From: Metasolibacillus sp.
Lineage (GTDB): Bacteria; Bacillota; Bacilli; Bacillales_A; Planococcaceae
Direction of reading: 5' to 3'
DNA: 64,000 nt
NCBI RefSeq assembly: GCF_025291715.1
Contig: NZ_JAMBIZ010000002.1
Location: 184,548-248,547 of the forward strand
The notes below the pieces were generated by a model. That model saw only the letters and a list, made by a program, of their open reading frames with translations, was not told where the DNA came from and did no database searches. Below, piece after piece: positions 1 to 8,348 of the stretch; the first letter of the stretch is position 1; each line of letters begins with the position of its first letter. A program made the translations under genes and the position numbers.

Positions 1-598
1 CGGCAAATAGCAGGTGTGAAATATCTGATTTTAATTGGAACGAGCGCTTATGTAATTGCTCGATTGTCGCTTGTGGCAGCGCCTTCAATTCCTCCCAACA
101 AGCCTTTAACAATTGCGCTGTCGCTTTCGCATCATCATCCGCTCGATGTGCCTGCTCAAGTGGAATATGCAATTCCTGTGCTAAGTCACCTAATTTATAG
201 CTTAATGCCATTGGAAAAACAATTTTCGCCAGTTCTACTGTATCAAGCTTTTTCCCTTGCCATGCTGGTAAGCCTGCTTTGCGTAATTCTGCTTGTAAAA
301 AAGCTAAATCGAAGTCTGCATTATGGGCAACAAAAACGGCATCCTGCAATAAATCGTAAATTGTTTGCCCATACGCCGCAAAAGGCTTTGCACTTGCTAC
401 ATCCTCATCCGTTATATTCGTTAAACCTTGAATAAATAACGGAATTGATTTTTCTGGATGGATAAAAGTTGTAAATGTTCTTTCAATATACCAATCCTTC
501 ATGATCACAATCGCGATTTGAATGATGCGATCACCGCCTGCAAACGAATGACCTGTCGTTTCCAAATCGACAATTGCATATTTTTGACTTTCCATCAT
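1..598 (-). CDS. dinG: DinG-type helicase/exonuclease, 5' part only
   Basis: About 199 N-terminal residues are visible; the gene leaves the window on the left. They form a DEDDh 3'-5' exonuclease domain: ExoI motif VDLETTG (D11, E13), ExoII HNADFD (about 92-97) and ExoIII HRADDD (about 151-156). In Bacilli this epsilon-like domain is the N-terminus of the DinG superfamily-2 helicase (about 930 residues), which is the likeliest identity; a stand-alone DNA polymerase III epsilon-like exonuclease is the alternative because the helicase part lies outside the window. The ATG at 598 follows AGTGAG at a workable distance. An in-frame ATG at 616 has no visible ribosome site. A repeat copy lies immediately upstream. 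Confidence 0.75.
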   Translation of the reverse strand, partial: MMESQKYAIVDLETTGHSFAGGDRIIQIAIVIMKDWYIERTFTTFIHPEKSIPLFIQGLTNITDEDVASAKPFAAYGQTIYDLLQDAVFVAHNADFDLAFLQAELRKAGLPAWQGKKLDTVELAKIVFPMALSYKLGDLAQELHIPLEQAHRADDDAKATAQLLKACWEELKALPQATIEQLHKRSFQLKSDISHLLFA

Positions 599-630
599 TA
601 TCAACTCACTGTTCATCAATTCGAATAGAT

Positions 631-866
631 CAATTACGCCTTGGCGTAATTGCGTCGGGATTTTGCATTATGCTTGCACTTAGTAGAAGTTAACCTAAAA
701 GCGTCACTTCCTGTGACAACGGTTAACTGACCTGCGTCGTGCAGGTCTCCTTTCAAAACCCCTGACATCCACCGGAGGCTTTATTAGGATTCAGTGGGTG
801 TTTTGACACTCACTGAATGAAAGGGAATCTAAGTATTCATCGCACCGCCTATAGAGGGAGCGTTTT
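631..866 (-). repeat. Structured interspersed repeat, copy 1
   Basis: First of three related copies, all in the same orientation. Read leftward it contains a hairpin ATTCAGTGAGTGT/ACACCCACTGAAT (808-840 area), GACCTGC/GCAGGTC (about 729-747), AGTTAACC/GGTTAACT (688-695 with 721-728) enclosing GTCAC/GTGAC, and a terminal perfect dyad CAATTACGCC/GGCGTAATTG (631-652). Copy 2 shares everything from the terminal dyad through the GACCTGC hairpin; copy 3 shares the outer parts but lacks the middle hairpin. It carries no long open frame. The right boundary is approximate. Structured non-coding repeats of this kind occur in many Bacillota genomes; its function is unknown to me. Confidence 0.75.
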
Positions 867-929
867 CTACTGAATCATGATAAATTTTATCATAGAAAGA
901 CTTGTTTGGTCATGTGGCTACTCTACTAT

Positions 930-1080
930 CAATTACGCCTCAGCGTAATTGCGTCCAGATTTTTTCAAGCTTGCTTGCAGTAGAAGTTCACCTAAAGCCG
1001 TCACTTCCTGTGACAACGGTGAACTGACCTGCATCGTGCAGGCCTCCTTTTCAAAATCTGTGACATCCACTGAACCAAGA
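930..1080 (-). repeat. Structured interspersed repeat, copy 2 (5'-truncated)
   Basis: Same element as at 631-866 but lacking its outer part; it runs into the 3' end of the GNAT gene at 1051-1590 and supplies that gene's stop codon. Terminal dyad CAATTACGC/GCGTAATTG at 930-951, large hairpin AGTTCACC/GGTGAACT at 985-992 with 1018-1025, and GACCTGC/GCAGGCC just beyond. Compared with copy 1, A692-T724 is replaced by C989-G1021, a compensatory change that keeps the stem paired. A GGAGG followed 8 bases later by ATG opens a 33-codon frame on the minus strand, blocked by TAA in the other copies. Confidence 0.75.
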
Positions 1081-1590
1081 TAAATATTCCTCTGCTAAAA
1101 TGGCATAATAGTACTCATCCCACCAACCATCCTTTGTTGGAATACATTTTTTAAAATAGCCTTCTTTACGCATACCTATTTTCTCCATAATGCGCCAAGA
1201 AGCAGTATTTTCAGGCTGACATGTGGCAATAATACGATGCAGCTTACATTCAGTAAAGCCATAATGTATGACTGCCTGTGCAGCTTCTGTTGCATAGCCC
1301 TTTTGATAGTGTTTCGGATTAAATACCCAGCCAATTTCATATGTATGCTCACCAAAATAGCGGAAGAAGGCAATATGCCCAATTAGCTCGTCTGTTGCCT
1401 TTAACACTACTGCAAATTTTTCCGCATTCTCGCCTTGATTCTCCTGTACAAATTGCTGTGCCTCCTTTTCTGTAAATGCATCCTCTGGCAAATAGTGCAT
1501 CACCATCGGATCAGCAGTATATTCATAAAGCGCCTGCCAATCGCTTTCCTTAAAATTTCTAATGCATAAACGCTCTGTTTGTATATTCAT
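1051..1590 (-). CDS. GNAT acetyltransferase, RimJ/RimL type
   Basis: 179-residue protein of the Acetyltransf_3 (RimJ/RimL-like) GNAT class, which moves acetyl from acetyl-CoA to an amino group; the substrate cannot be told from sequence. It opens with the family-typical ERLxIRxF pattern, has the central GHIAF strand and WVFNPKHYQKGYATEA, which matches the acetyl-CoA pyrophosphate loop (Q/R-x-x-G-x-G/A), then PENTASWRIMEKIGMRKEG, typical of the C-terminal half. The start overlaps the upstream stop by ATGA, implying translational coupling. The last residues (about FSGCHRF) and the stop lie in repeat copy 2, so the native C-terminus may have been replaced. Confidence 0.85.
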   Translation of the reverse strand: MNIQTERLCIRNFKESDWQALYEYTADPMVMHYLPEDAFTEKEAQQFVQENQGENAEKFAVVLKATDELIGHIAFFRYFGEHTYEIGWVFNPKHYQKGYATEAAQAVIHYGFTECKLHRIIATCQPENTASWRIMEKIGMRKEGYFKKCIPTKDGWWDEYYYAILAEEYLSWFSGCHRF

Positions 1591-1994
1591 GTTGATTTTC
1601 CCTTTCTAATATATGGTGGATAAAAATTAGCTTGTTGTAAGGCTTCGTCATTCCATGTGATTAAGCTGGCAACTTTATTTTTAGTGAAAGACCCATTTTC
1701 ATATGTTTTTACCACATCGGCAAGCCCATAAAAATGCCATGTAATGCTATTAATCCATTGCTGAAGTGATTCGACCTCTGCTTTCATATAACGCTTTTGA
1801 TAAAGCACTTGTGCCATTTTCAAAAAGCCTTCCGATAGCTCGTCCTGCTTTTTGGTAAAATGATAGGTGGGCGCAACAGCCATATTGTCATCTACAATAT
1901 GAATCGTGACTGCCTCCACATCGAATGCGACTTCCACCGAGCTAATTTCATCAAATATATTCAATCCACGATACTCCATTTTAATTAAACGCAT
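1587..1994 (-). CDS. Unknown protein, about 135 residues
   Basis: I do not recognise the family. The product is small and soluble, with alternating beta-like stretches at the N-terminus (RGLNIFDEISSVEVAFDVE), an amphipathic middle helix and a basic tail ending YIRKGKST. No signal peptide or membrane segment is seen. The open frame continues upstream to 2108, but that part runs through the terminator at 2067-2099, so I chose ATG 1994, preceded by GAAGGGG with a 9-base spacer. It overlaps the GNAT gene start by 4 bases, so the two are probably made together, downstream of the M20 gene. Confidence 0.6.
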   Translation of the reverse strand: MRLIKMEYRGLNIFDEISSVEVAFDVEAVTIHIVDDNMAVAPTYHFTKKQDELSEGFLKMAQVLYQKRYMKAEVESLQQWINSITWHFYGLADVVKTYENGSFTKNKVASLITWNDEALQQANFYPPYIRKGKST

Positions 1995-2066
1995 TGAGCT
2001 CAACCCCTTCCACGTAAAATCGTACCACAGCAGCTCATCTTGCGGGCGAATCTGGACTTTTATACT

Positions 2067-2099
2067 AAAAAAAAGCGAAACCACCAAAGCGGTTTCACT
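2067..2099 (-). terminator. Intrinsic terminator after the M20 gene
   Basis: On the minus strand GAAACC-loop-GGTTTC is followed by a run of eight T residues. It lies directly downstream of the M20 amidohydrolase stop and marks the end of the marR-opp-peptidase operon; the two genes further left would depend on read-through or their own promoter. Confidence 0.8.
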
Positions 2100-2107
2100 T
2101 TCTCTCA

Positions 2108-3283
2108 CTAAGACTGTTGTAAATAAGATAATGTTGCATGTCCAAGGGTATTTGCTGCAATTAATAGCGCTCTCTCATCGATATCAAATCTCGGATGATG
2201 ATGTGGATAGGCGATTTCCCACTCGGGATTTTTCGCCCCTGTGAAATAAAACGTGCCTGGCACCTTTTCTAAATAGTAGGCAAAATCTTCTCCACCCATC
2301 GCTAAGTCTGCTACTACTAATTTTTCTACTTTCGGTACAGCCGTTACTTCTTCCATAAAGCGGCGCGTTGTTTCCGCATCGTTGATAACAGGCGAGTAGC
2401 CACGATTATATGTGTACGTATAGTCAGCACCATATAATAAGCAGGCTGATTTCACGACTTCCTCCAGCTCTTTTTCGATTTGGTCGCGCACGTCTGCATC
2501 AAACGTACGAACTGTTCCTCTTAGTACAGCTGAATCAGCAATTACGTTAAATGGATTGACCGCTTCAAAGTGACAGACAGAGACAACGGCTGGTCGCACA
2601 GGATTGACGCGTCGACCTACTACTTGCTGTGCTGACACAACAAATTGTGAGCCAATCATTACGGCATCCTTTGTATCATGTGGAGACGCCCCATGACCAC
2701 CTTTTCCGTGAATCGTAATTTCAAAGCCATCTGCTGCTGCCATTAAATGACCTTCTTTTACTAAAATTGTTCCTAGCGGCACGCCTGCCGATAAATGCGT
2801 GCCATAAATAACATCGACACCATCTAAGCAGCCGTCCTCAATCATAGGCAATGCGCCACCCGGTGTTACTTCCTCACCAAATTGATGAATAAAGACTACC
2901 GTGCCTGCAATTTCCTCTTGTAGTTTATTTAATACTTTCGCTAACACCATCAATGTTGCTGTATGGCCATCATGACCACATGCATGCATTTTGCCATCAA
3001 TTTTTGATTTATAGGAAAATGTATTTTGCTCCTGAATCGCTAACGCATCAAAATCGGCACGTAGCGCAACCGTTTTGCCCGGCTTTGCACCATGTAATTT
3101 CGCTACAACGCCTCGTCCACCAACAAATTCTCGTACCTCATGTCCTAAAGCGCGGTGGTACTCCGCAATATATTTTGGTGTCTCTACTTCCTCATGAGAT
3201 AATTCTGGATTTTCGTGTAAATGTCTACGAATTTCAACCATTTCATCATAATGCTGCTCTAATAGTTCATACAGATTGTTCAT
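2108..3283 (-). CDS. M20-family amidohydrolase/peptidase
   Basis: 391-residue cytosolic zinc amidohydrolase of the M20D (aminoacylase / N-acyl-amino-acid amidohydrolase) type. Visible hallmarks: RRHLHENPELSHEE near residue 19, ADFDAL, the metal motif ACGHDGHTA (C102, H104), catalytic GEE at about 136-138, the dimerisation lid with GKGGHGASPHDTKD, and the late GGEDFAYY. This class hydrolyses N-acyl amino acids or small amides; the exact substrate is open. ATG 3283 is chosen because GGGAGG sits 7 bases before it; a TTG at 3298 lies inside the ribosome site. It is the last gene of a peptide-transporter operon, which suggests it processes the imported compound after the M24 enzyme. Confidence 0.88.
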   Translation of the reverse strand: MNNLYELLEQHYDEMVEIRRHLHENPELSHEEVETPKYIAEYHRALGHEVREFVGGRGVVAKLHGAKPGKTVALRADFDALAIQEQNTFSYKSKIDGKMHACGHDGHTATLMVLAKVLNKLQEEIAGTVVFIHQFGEEVTPGGALPMIEDGCLDGVDVIYGTHLSAGVPLGTILVKEGHLMAAADGFEITIHGKGGHGASPHDTKDAVMIGSQFVVSAQQVVGRRVNPVRPAVVSVCHFEAVNPFNVIADSAVLRGTVRTFDADVRDQIEKELEEVVKSACLLYGADYTYTYNRGYSPVINDAETTRRFMEEVTAVPKVEKLVVADLAMGGEDFAYYLEKVPGTFYFTGAKNPEWEIAYPHHHPRFDIDERALLIAANTLGHATLSYLQQS

Positions 3284-3323
3284 TTTATTGCCTCCCAAAA
3301 CTATTGTCTAACTATTTTAAATA

Positions 3324-4502
3324 TTAGCAAATTAAAGAAGCTAAGTCACGAGGATAATAAGTTAACATTTCAATACCATCCTTTGTGACCACAACTGTAT
3401 CAGAGTGTCTAAAGCCACCTAAACCTGGCACGTAAATACCTGGCTCCACTGTGAATACCATGCCCTCCTCAATAACCGTTGTATCACCTAAGTCTAAAAA
3501 TGGCCCTTCATGCCCTAAAATCCCAATATTATGTCCTGTATGGTGACGCGTTAACTGTGTAATACCTTGCTCGATAAAGTATTGCTGAACAGCCTCTTCC
3601 ACTTCACGACATTCTACACCTGGTTTAATATGGTTGAAAGCAACGTCCTGTGCCTCATACATATAGTTGAAATATTTTTCTTGGTCTGCCGATGCTTCTT
3701 CTACAAACATCGTGCGCTCTAGCTCGCTCTTATAGCCAAAAATATCAGCGCCTGCGCCTGTTACAAGCGTATCCCCTTTTTTCAGGATAATATTTTGTGT
3801 TACCGCATGTGGGAAGGCAGATTCCGGCCCAATTTGCCCCCTGAAAATGGCATGTGCAGGTGAACCATGTGGCTTATAGCCTCCGCCTAAAGTCTCAACC
3901 ATTGCAGCAGTTGCCTCGGAAGATGCCCGTGTTGTAATTTCAATTTCGCTTGCGCCTGCTTTTGAATATTTTTGTAGAAGGCGATGTGCTAAATTGCCCC
4001 AACGGCATGATTCTTTAATTAATTCGATTTCATTGGCAGATTTCACATAGCGCATTTCTTCAATTAACCATTTCAACGAGACAAATTCCTTTACTTGTAA
4101 AAATGTATCCATCGTTGGCCCACGATAGCCCATGGAAGAGCCATAGCCCATTGCATCAAAGCCAATCGCTTTATTTTCAAAGCCATGTGCAATCAACACC
4201 TCTTTAAAATATTCCATTGGATGCTTGATGCCCGGATATTCTGGGTATGAATACACTTTGCTAATCACTGCATATTCCTCTGCATGCTCCACCTCTAAGG
4301 CAGGTACAAATAAATGAAACTCCGCTTGGCTATCTACAAATAACGCAATCGGTCTCTCTGTTGGATGAAAATGAAAGCCTGTTAAATAGAAAATATCTGC
4401 TACTGCATAAATAACGGCAGCTTCACAGCCCTTCTCCTGCATTTTTTTAACAAATTTCTGTTGACGCTCTTTAAATTCATAATTGGGAATAGATAAAATC
4501 AT
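3324..4502 (-). CDS. M24 (pita-bread fold) hydrolase with altered metal site
   Basis: 392 residues with a creatinase-type N-terminal domain and a C-terminal M24 domain, the layout of Xaa-Pro dipeptidases, creatinase and ectoine hydrolase. Of the five usual metal ligands, His (TGH, H324) and Glu (VEPG, E353) are present, but the DxGA aspartate aligns with G249, the SD aspartate with E260, and the last glutamate (normally RIED) with S367 (RHSD). That pattern resembles metal-independent creatinase-like members more than true aminopeptidases, so I do not call it pepQ. It overlaps oppF by ATGA and precedes the M20 gene, arguing for successive steps on one imported substrate. Confidence 0.8.
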   Translation of the reverse strand: MILSIPNYEFKERQQKFVKKMQEKGCEAAVIYAVADIFYLTGFHFHPTERPIALFVDSQAEFHLFVPALEVEHAEEYAVISKVYSYPEYPGIKHPMEYFKEVLIAHGFENKAIGFDAMGYGSSMGYRGPTMDTFLQVKEFVSLKWLIEEMRYVKSANEIELIKESCRWGNLAHRLLQKYSKAGASEIEITTRASSEATAAMVETLGGGYKPHGSPAHAIFRGQIGPESAFPHAVTQNIILKKGDTLVTGAGADIFGYKSELERTMFVEEASADQEKYFNYMYEAQDVAFNHIKPGVECREVEEAVQQYFIEQGITQLTRHHTGHNIGILGHEGPFLDLGDTTVIEEGMVFTVEPGIYVPGLGGFRHSDTVVVTKDGIEMLTYYPRDLASLIC

Positions 4503-5488
4503 TGCTGTTGTTCCTCCTCAGTATTATATAAATGACAAGTAGCCTTATGCGTATCGGAAAATGCTACAGCGCTTGGCGCAATTTGTTTACAAATATCGCT
4601 TGCGAAGCGGCAGCGCGGATGGAATGTGCAACCACTTGGTGGATTGGCAGGGCTTGGTACATCACCCTCCAGCACAATTCGCTCTCGCTTTTCCATTGGA
4701 TGGCTAATTGGTACTGCTGATAATAATGCTTGTGTATATGGATGCTTAGGGCTATCAAATAGCTCCTCTGTCGTCGCAATTTCGACAATTCTTCCTAAGT
4801 ACATAACCGCTACTCGGTCCGTCATATGCTGAATCACACTTAAATCATGTGAAATGAATAAATAAGTAAGCTGGAGCTTTTTTTGAATTTCCAGCATTAA
4901 ATTAATCACTTGCGATTGGACTGAAACATCTAGGGCAGAAACAGGTTCATCCGCTACGATAAAATCAGGGTTTAAAATAACCGCCCTTGCAATCCCGATA
5001 CGCTGTCTTTGACCACCAGAAAACTCATGTGGATAGCGATGTAAATGCGCTTCAGACAAGCCAACCACTTTTAAAATCTCTATAATTTTTTGCAATCTTT
5101 CCTGTGGCTCAAACTTTTTATGAACAGCTAGCGGCTCCATTAAAATTTGCTGAATTGTTTTTTTAGGATTTAATGAAGCATAAGGATCTTGAAACACCAT
5201 TTGCATTTGACTGCGTAATCTCCGCATTGCTTCATAGGATAAATTAGCAATATTTTGCCCTTTAAATAACACTTCTCCTGCTGTTGGCTCCGTTAATTTT
5301 AAGATCGTTCTGCCTGTTGTTGATTTGCCACAGCCGGATTCACCAACAAGCGCAAAGGTTTCCCCTTTGTAAATATCAAAGGAAACATCATCCACTGCCT
5401 TGACAACAATTTTAGGCTTAAACATGCCTTGACTAATTTCAAAATACTTTTTTAAGCCTGTTACTGATAGCAATTGCTCTTTACTCAT
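4499..5488 (-). CDS. oppF: Oligopeptide/dipeptide ABC transporter ATPase, OppF/DppF type
   Basis: About 329 residues; one of two cytosolic ATPases powering the peptide importer. Walker A GESGCGKST near residue 49, Q-loop VFQDPYASLNP, signature FSGGQRQRIGIARA, Walker B FIVADEPVSALD and switch FISHDLS, followed by the oligo_HPY C-terminal extension with a cysteine cluster (CTFHPRCRFASDICK) that binds an iron-sulfur cluster in related proteins. ATG 5488 is chosen because AGGGGGTG lies just upstream; the GTG at 5497 would fall in that ribosome site. It overlaps oppD by 8 bases and the M24 gene by 4, so the genes are tightly coupled. Confidence 0.9.
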   Translation of the reverse strand: MSKEQLLSVTGLKKYFEISQGMFKPKIVVKAVDDVSFDIYKGETFALVGESGCGKSTTGRTILKLTEPTAGEVLFKGQNIANLSYEAMRRLRSQMQMVFQDPYASLNPKKTIQQILMEPLAVHKKFEPQERLQKIIEILKVVGLSEAHLHRYPHEFSGGQRQRIGIARAVILNPDFIVADEPVSALDVSVQSQVINLMLEIQKKLQLTYLFISHDLSVIQHMTDRVAVMYLGRIVEIATTEELFDSPKHPYTQALLSAVPISHPMEKRERIVLEGDVPSPANPPSGCTFHPRCRFASDICKQIAPSAVAFSDTHKATCHLYNTEEEQQQ

Positions 5489-6461
5489 CGTTGTCACCCC
5501 CTGCTAAAAGCCAGCATTTTGCTTTATGCTGATCGATTTCAAAGACAGGTGGCTCTGCTGTCAAGCAACGCTCTGTCGCAAACTCACAGCGGTTAGCAAA
5601 AGCACAGCCTTGTCCAAGCTCATCTGGCTTCGGCACTTGACCAGCAATAGAGTATAATGTCGACTTCCGTTCATTTTGACTTGGCAGTGATTTCAGTAGC
5701 CCCTTCGTATATGGATGTAATGGATTATCAAAAAGCTCCTCCACCGAGGCTTCCTCTACAACACTCCCTGCATACATAACGACAACTCGATGGCATATTT
5801 CCGCAATCACTCCTAAATCATGGGTAATCAGCATCATGCTCATATTTGTTTCAGCAATAATACACTTTAGCAATTCTAAAATTTGCGCTTGAATTGTTAC
5901 ATCTAAAGCAGTTGTTGGCTCATCCGCAATTAATAATTTCGGCTCACATAAAAGGGCAAGGGAAATCATTACTCTTTGTCGCATACCGCCTGATAGCTGA
6001 TGTGGATACTCATCAATAATTTGCTCCGCGCGTGGAATACCTACTTGCTTTAGCACTTCAACAATGCGTTCTCTGCGCTGCCCTTTCGTTAAGCTTTTAT
6101 GTTGCTTTAAAGGCTCCATTAGCTGCTGACCTATCGTAAAAACAGGATTCAATGAGGTCATAGGCTCTTGAAAAATCATCGACATGTCATTCCCGCGTAA
6201 ATTTTGCAGCTGCTTCTCTGTCATTTTTTCAATATGCTGTTCGTTGAAAATAATTTCTCCACCCGTAATTTCACTCGATTTTGGAGGCAGCAGTCCCATA
6301 ACCGCCATCGATGTTACGCTTTTACCGCAGCCTGATTCGCCAACTATGCCTAATATTTCGCCACGTTGCACGAAAAAATTAATATTGCGTATTGGCTGAG
6401 TAATGACTTTCCCATTGCGAAAACAAATATTCAAATTATTCACTTCTAATAAATTCGTCAT
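5481..6461 (-). CDS. oppD: Oligopeptide/dipeptide ABC transporter ATPase, OppD/DppD type
   Basis: About 326 residues; partner ATPase of oppF. Walker A GESGCGKS, Q-loop IFQEPMTSLNP, signature LSGGMRQRVMI, Walker B LLIADEPTTALD, switch LITHDLG and a C-terminal extension with CAFANRCEFATERC, the cysteine motif of this subfamily. ATG 6461 has AGGTGATG upstream; the frame is open to 6509 but that would overlap oppC considerably. It lies 8 bases after the oppC stop. Paralogous to oppF; the pair forms the heterodimeric motor. Confidence 0.9.
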   Translation of the reverse strand: MTNLLEVNNLNICFRNGKVITQPIRNINFFVQRGEILGIVGESGCGKSVTSMAVMGLLPPKSSEITGGEIIFNEQHIEKMTEKQLQNLRGNDMSMIFQEPMTSLNPVFTIGQQLMEPLKQHKSLTKGQRRERIVEVLKQVGIPRAEQIIDEYPHQLSGGMRQRVMISLALLCEPKLLIADEPTTALDVTIQAQILELLKCIIAETNMSMMLITHDLGVIAEICHRVVVMYAGSVVEEASVEELFDNPLHPYTKGLLKSLPSQNERKSTLYSIAGQVPKPDELGQGCAFANRCEFATERCLTAEPPVFEIDQHKAKCWLLAGGDNDE

Positions 6462-6469
6462 CACATCAC

Positions 6470-7363
6470 CTACTCTACAAACTCTGGATCTAATGTATCT
6501 CTTAGCCAATCACCAAATAAATTGACACCTAATGCTGTTATTAAAATTGCAATACCTGGGAATGTAATGAGCCACCAAGAGCTAAAAATATAATCCTTGC
6601 CCTCACTCAGCATATTGCCCCAAGCTGGTGTAGGTGGCTGCACACCGAAGCCTAAAAAGCTAATCGATGCTTCGGCAATAATATATGTAGCGATTTGCAA
6701 TGAGCCTAAAATAATAATTGGTGTTACTAAGTTAGGCAAAATATGCTTAAACAAAATATGTGAGCGCTTTACGCCTGTCGCAACACATGCTGTAATAAAT
6801 TCCTTTTCTCGAATAGCCAAAACTTCACTGCGAATAACGCGGGCAAAAATGACCCATCCCCCTATTGCTAAGGAAATAATAATATTTCGTAAGCCTGTTC
6901 CTGTAATAGCGCTGACAACAAGCACTAACAGAATAAATGGAAAGCTCAGCTGTACATCAACAATTCGCATTAAGACAACGTCAATCCAGCCTCTAAAATA
7001 GCCTGAAATAATGCCAATAATTGTGCCAAATGTACCTGCAACTAATACGGTAATAAGCCCAATAATGACAGATACTCGCGCACCTACAATTATGCGTGAC
7101 AGAACGTCTCTCCCTAGCTGGTCCGTGCCAAGCAAATGCCCTTCCGTTAAAGGTGGCAGTAATTTTTTAGCAAAGTCTGTATACATCGGGTCATATGGGG
7201 CAATTTGTTTTCCGAAAATACTGATAATTAACAACAAAAAAATAATGACAAATCCTATAAAGCCACTCCAATTTCCTAATAGCTTTTTAAAAAAGCTTGT
7301 AATTTTCAACTTTTTCCCACGGCTATTTCCTTTTACTACATTTATTTCACTATTTATAGTCAT
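6470..7363 (-). CDS. oppC: Peptide ABC transporter permease, OppC/DppC type
   Basis: About 297 residues. An N-terminal membrane segment (near 30-50 in GFIGFVIIFLLLIISIFG), the extracytoplasmic LLGTDQLGRDVLSRI motif, several further membrane spans and the cytosolic EAA loop (EFITACVATGVKRSHILFKHILPN) identify the C-type permease of the peptide importer. GTG at 7372 abuts the oppB stop, but ATG 7363 has AGGTGAG 5 bases upstream and is preferred. It belongs to the leftward SBP-B-C-D-F cluster. Confidence 0.9.
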   Translation of the reverse strand: MTINSEINVVKGNSRGKKLKITSFFKKLLGNWSGFIGFVIIFLLLIISIFGKQIAPYDPMYTDFAKKLLPPLTEGHLLGTDQLGRDVLSRIIVGARVSVIIGLITVLVAGTFGTIIGIISGYFRGWIDVVLMRIVDVQLSFPFILLVLVVSAITGTGLRNIIISLAIGGWVIFARVIRSEVLAIREKEFITACVATGVKRSHILFKHILPNLVTPIIILGSLQIATYIIAEASISFLGFGVQPPTPAWGNMLSEGKDYIFSSWWLITFPGIAILITALGVNLFGDWLRDTLDPEFVE

Positions 7364-7372
7364 TACACTCAC

Positions 7373-8290
7373 CTACTTCACTCGAATTTGTGGATTCACG
7401 TATGCGTATAAAATATCTGCAATAAAGTTGACGATTGAATAAATAAACGCAATGATAAATACGCCCGCTAGCACAATCGGAAAATCACGATTTAGCAATG
7501 ATTGCAATAACAATCTACCAACTCCTGGCCAAGCAAACACCATTTCTACAACTACTGCACCACCTAGTAATGTCCCTAAATCAAGCGCTACTAGCGTAAT
7601 GATAGGAATTAACGAATTTTTTAAAGCATATTTCAAAACTAACCTACCTGTCGGTGCACCAGAAGCCTTGGCTGTCCGAATATAATCTTTTCGCAATACG
7701 TCTAGCATCGTAGAGCGTGTAAATCGAGTAAAGCGTGCAATGCTATATGTCGCCAATGTCACACTAGGTAATATTAAATGCATAATGCTGCCACCTCCGC
7801 TCGATGGTAGCAATGAAAAGCTTACAGCAAATGTATAAATTAATAACAGCCCTAGCCAAAAGCTTGGAATCGCCTGCCCGACGACCGTTGCGGCAACTGC
7901 TATTCTATCAAATATGGAATTTCGTTTATAGGCCGCCAAGACGCCAAGTGGGATTGCTACAAGTAAAGAAATAAATAAGGCAGAAAAAGCTAATTGAAAG
8001 GTTGCAGGTAAGCGTGCTAAGACAAGTCCTAATGCACTATCACCTGAACGTAAAGATTGTCCAAAATCCCCTTGAATGGCATTGCCAACAAATTCACCAT
8101 ATTGCACATATAAAGGGCGATTAAACCCTAAAAGCTCTCGATATTCTTCAATTTGCTCTCGTGATGTGTCTGGTGGTAAAAATAATGCTGTTGGATCACC
8201 AGAAAGCCGAATGAGAAAAAAAACAGCCGTTAAAGCTAAAAAAACAACGATAATAACTTGTAGTGAACGCTTTACGACAAAATCTAGCAT
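7373..8290 (-). CDS. oppB: Peptide ABC transporter permease, OppB/DppB type
   Basis: About 305 residues with six predicted membrane segments, starting with the typical LDFVVKRSLQVIIVVF span. The family motif GDPTALFLPPDTSREQIEEYR follows, then the EAA loop DYIRTAKASGAPTGRLVLKYALKN and the late GVFIIAFIYSIVNFIADILYAYVNPQIR. ATG 8290 is preceded by AGGAGG with a 6-base spacer, which outcompetes upstream in-frame codons. It pairs with OppC to form the channel. It is separated from the binding-protein gene by a 165-base gap that holds a large hairpin. Confidence 0.9.
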   Translation of the reverse strand: MLDFVVKRSLQVIIVVFLALTAVFFLIRLSGDPTALFLPPDTSREQIEEYRELLGFNRPLYVQYGEFVGNAIQGDFGQSLRSGDSALGLVLARLPATFQLAFSALFISLLVAIPLGVLAAYKRNSIFDRIAVAATVVGQAIPSFWLGLLLIYTFAVSFSLLPSSGGGSIMHLILPSVTLATYSIARFTRFTRSTMLDVLRKDYIRTAKASGAPTGRLVLKYALKNSLIPIITLVALDLGTLLGGAVVVEMVFAWPGVGRLLLQSLLNRDFPIVLAGVFIIAFIYSIVNFIADILYAYVNPQIRVK

Positions 8291-8348
8291 AAAATCCCTC
8301 CTGTAGGCAAAGTGCATTCGTTAGAGGCTATGTTTTACCTTTACTCAT

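Noticed and set aside
16..435. Plus-strand open frame opposite dinG
   Set aside because: It is antisense to a well-supported exonuclease frame and has no ribosome site or family pattern.
3324..4502. Naming the M24 protein pepQ or pepP
   Set aside because: Three of five metal ligands differ, so aminopeptidase function is not supported.
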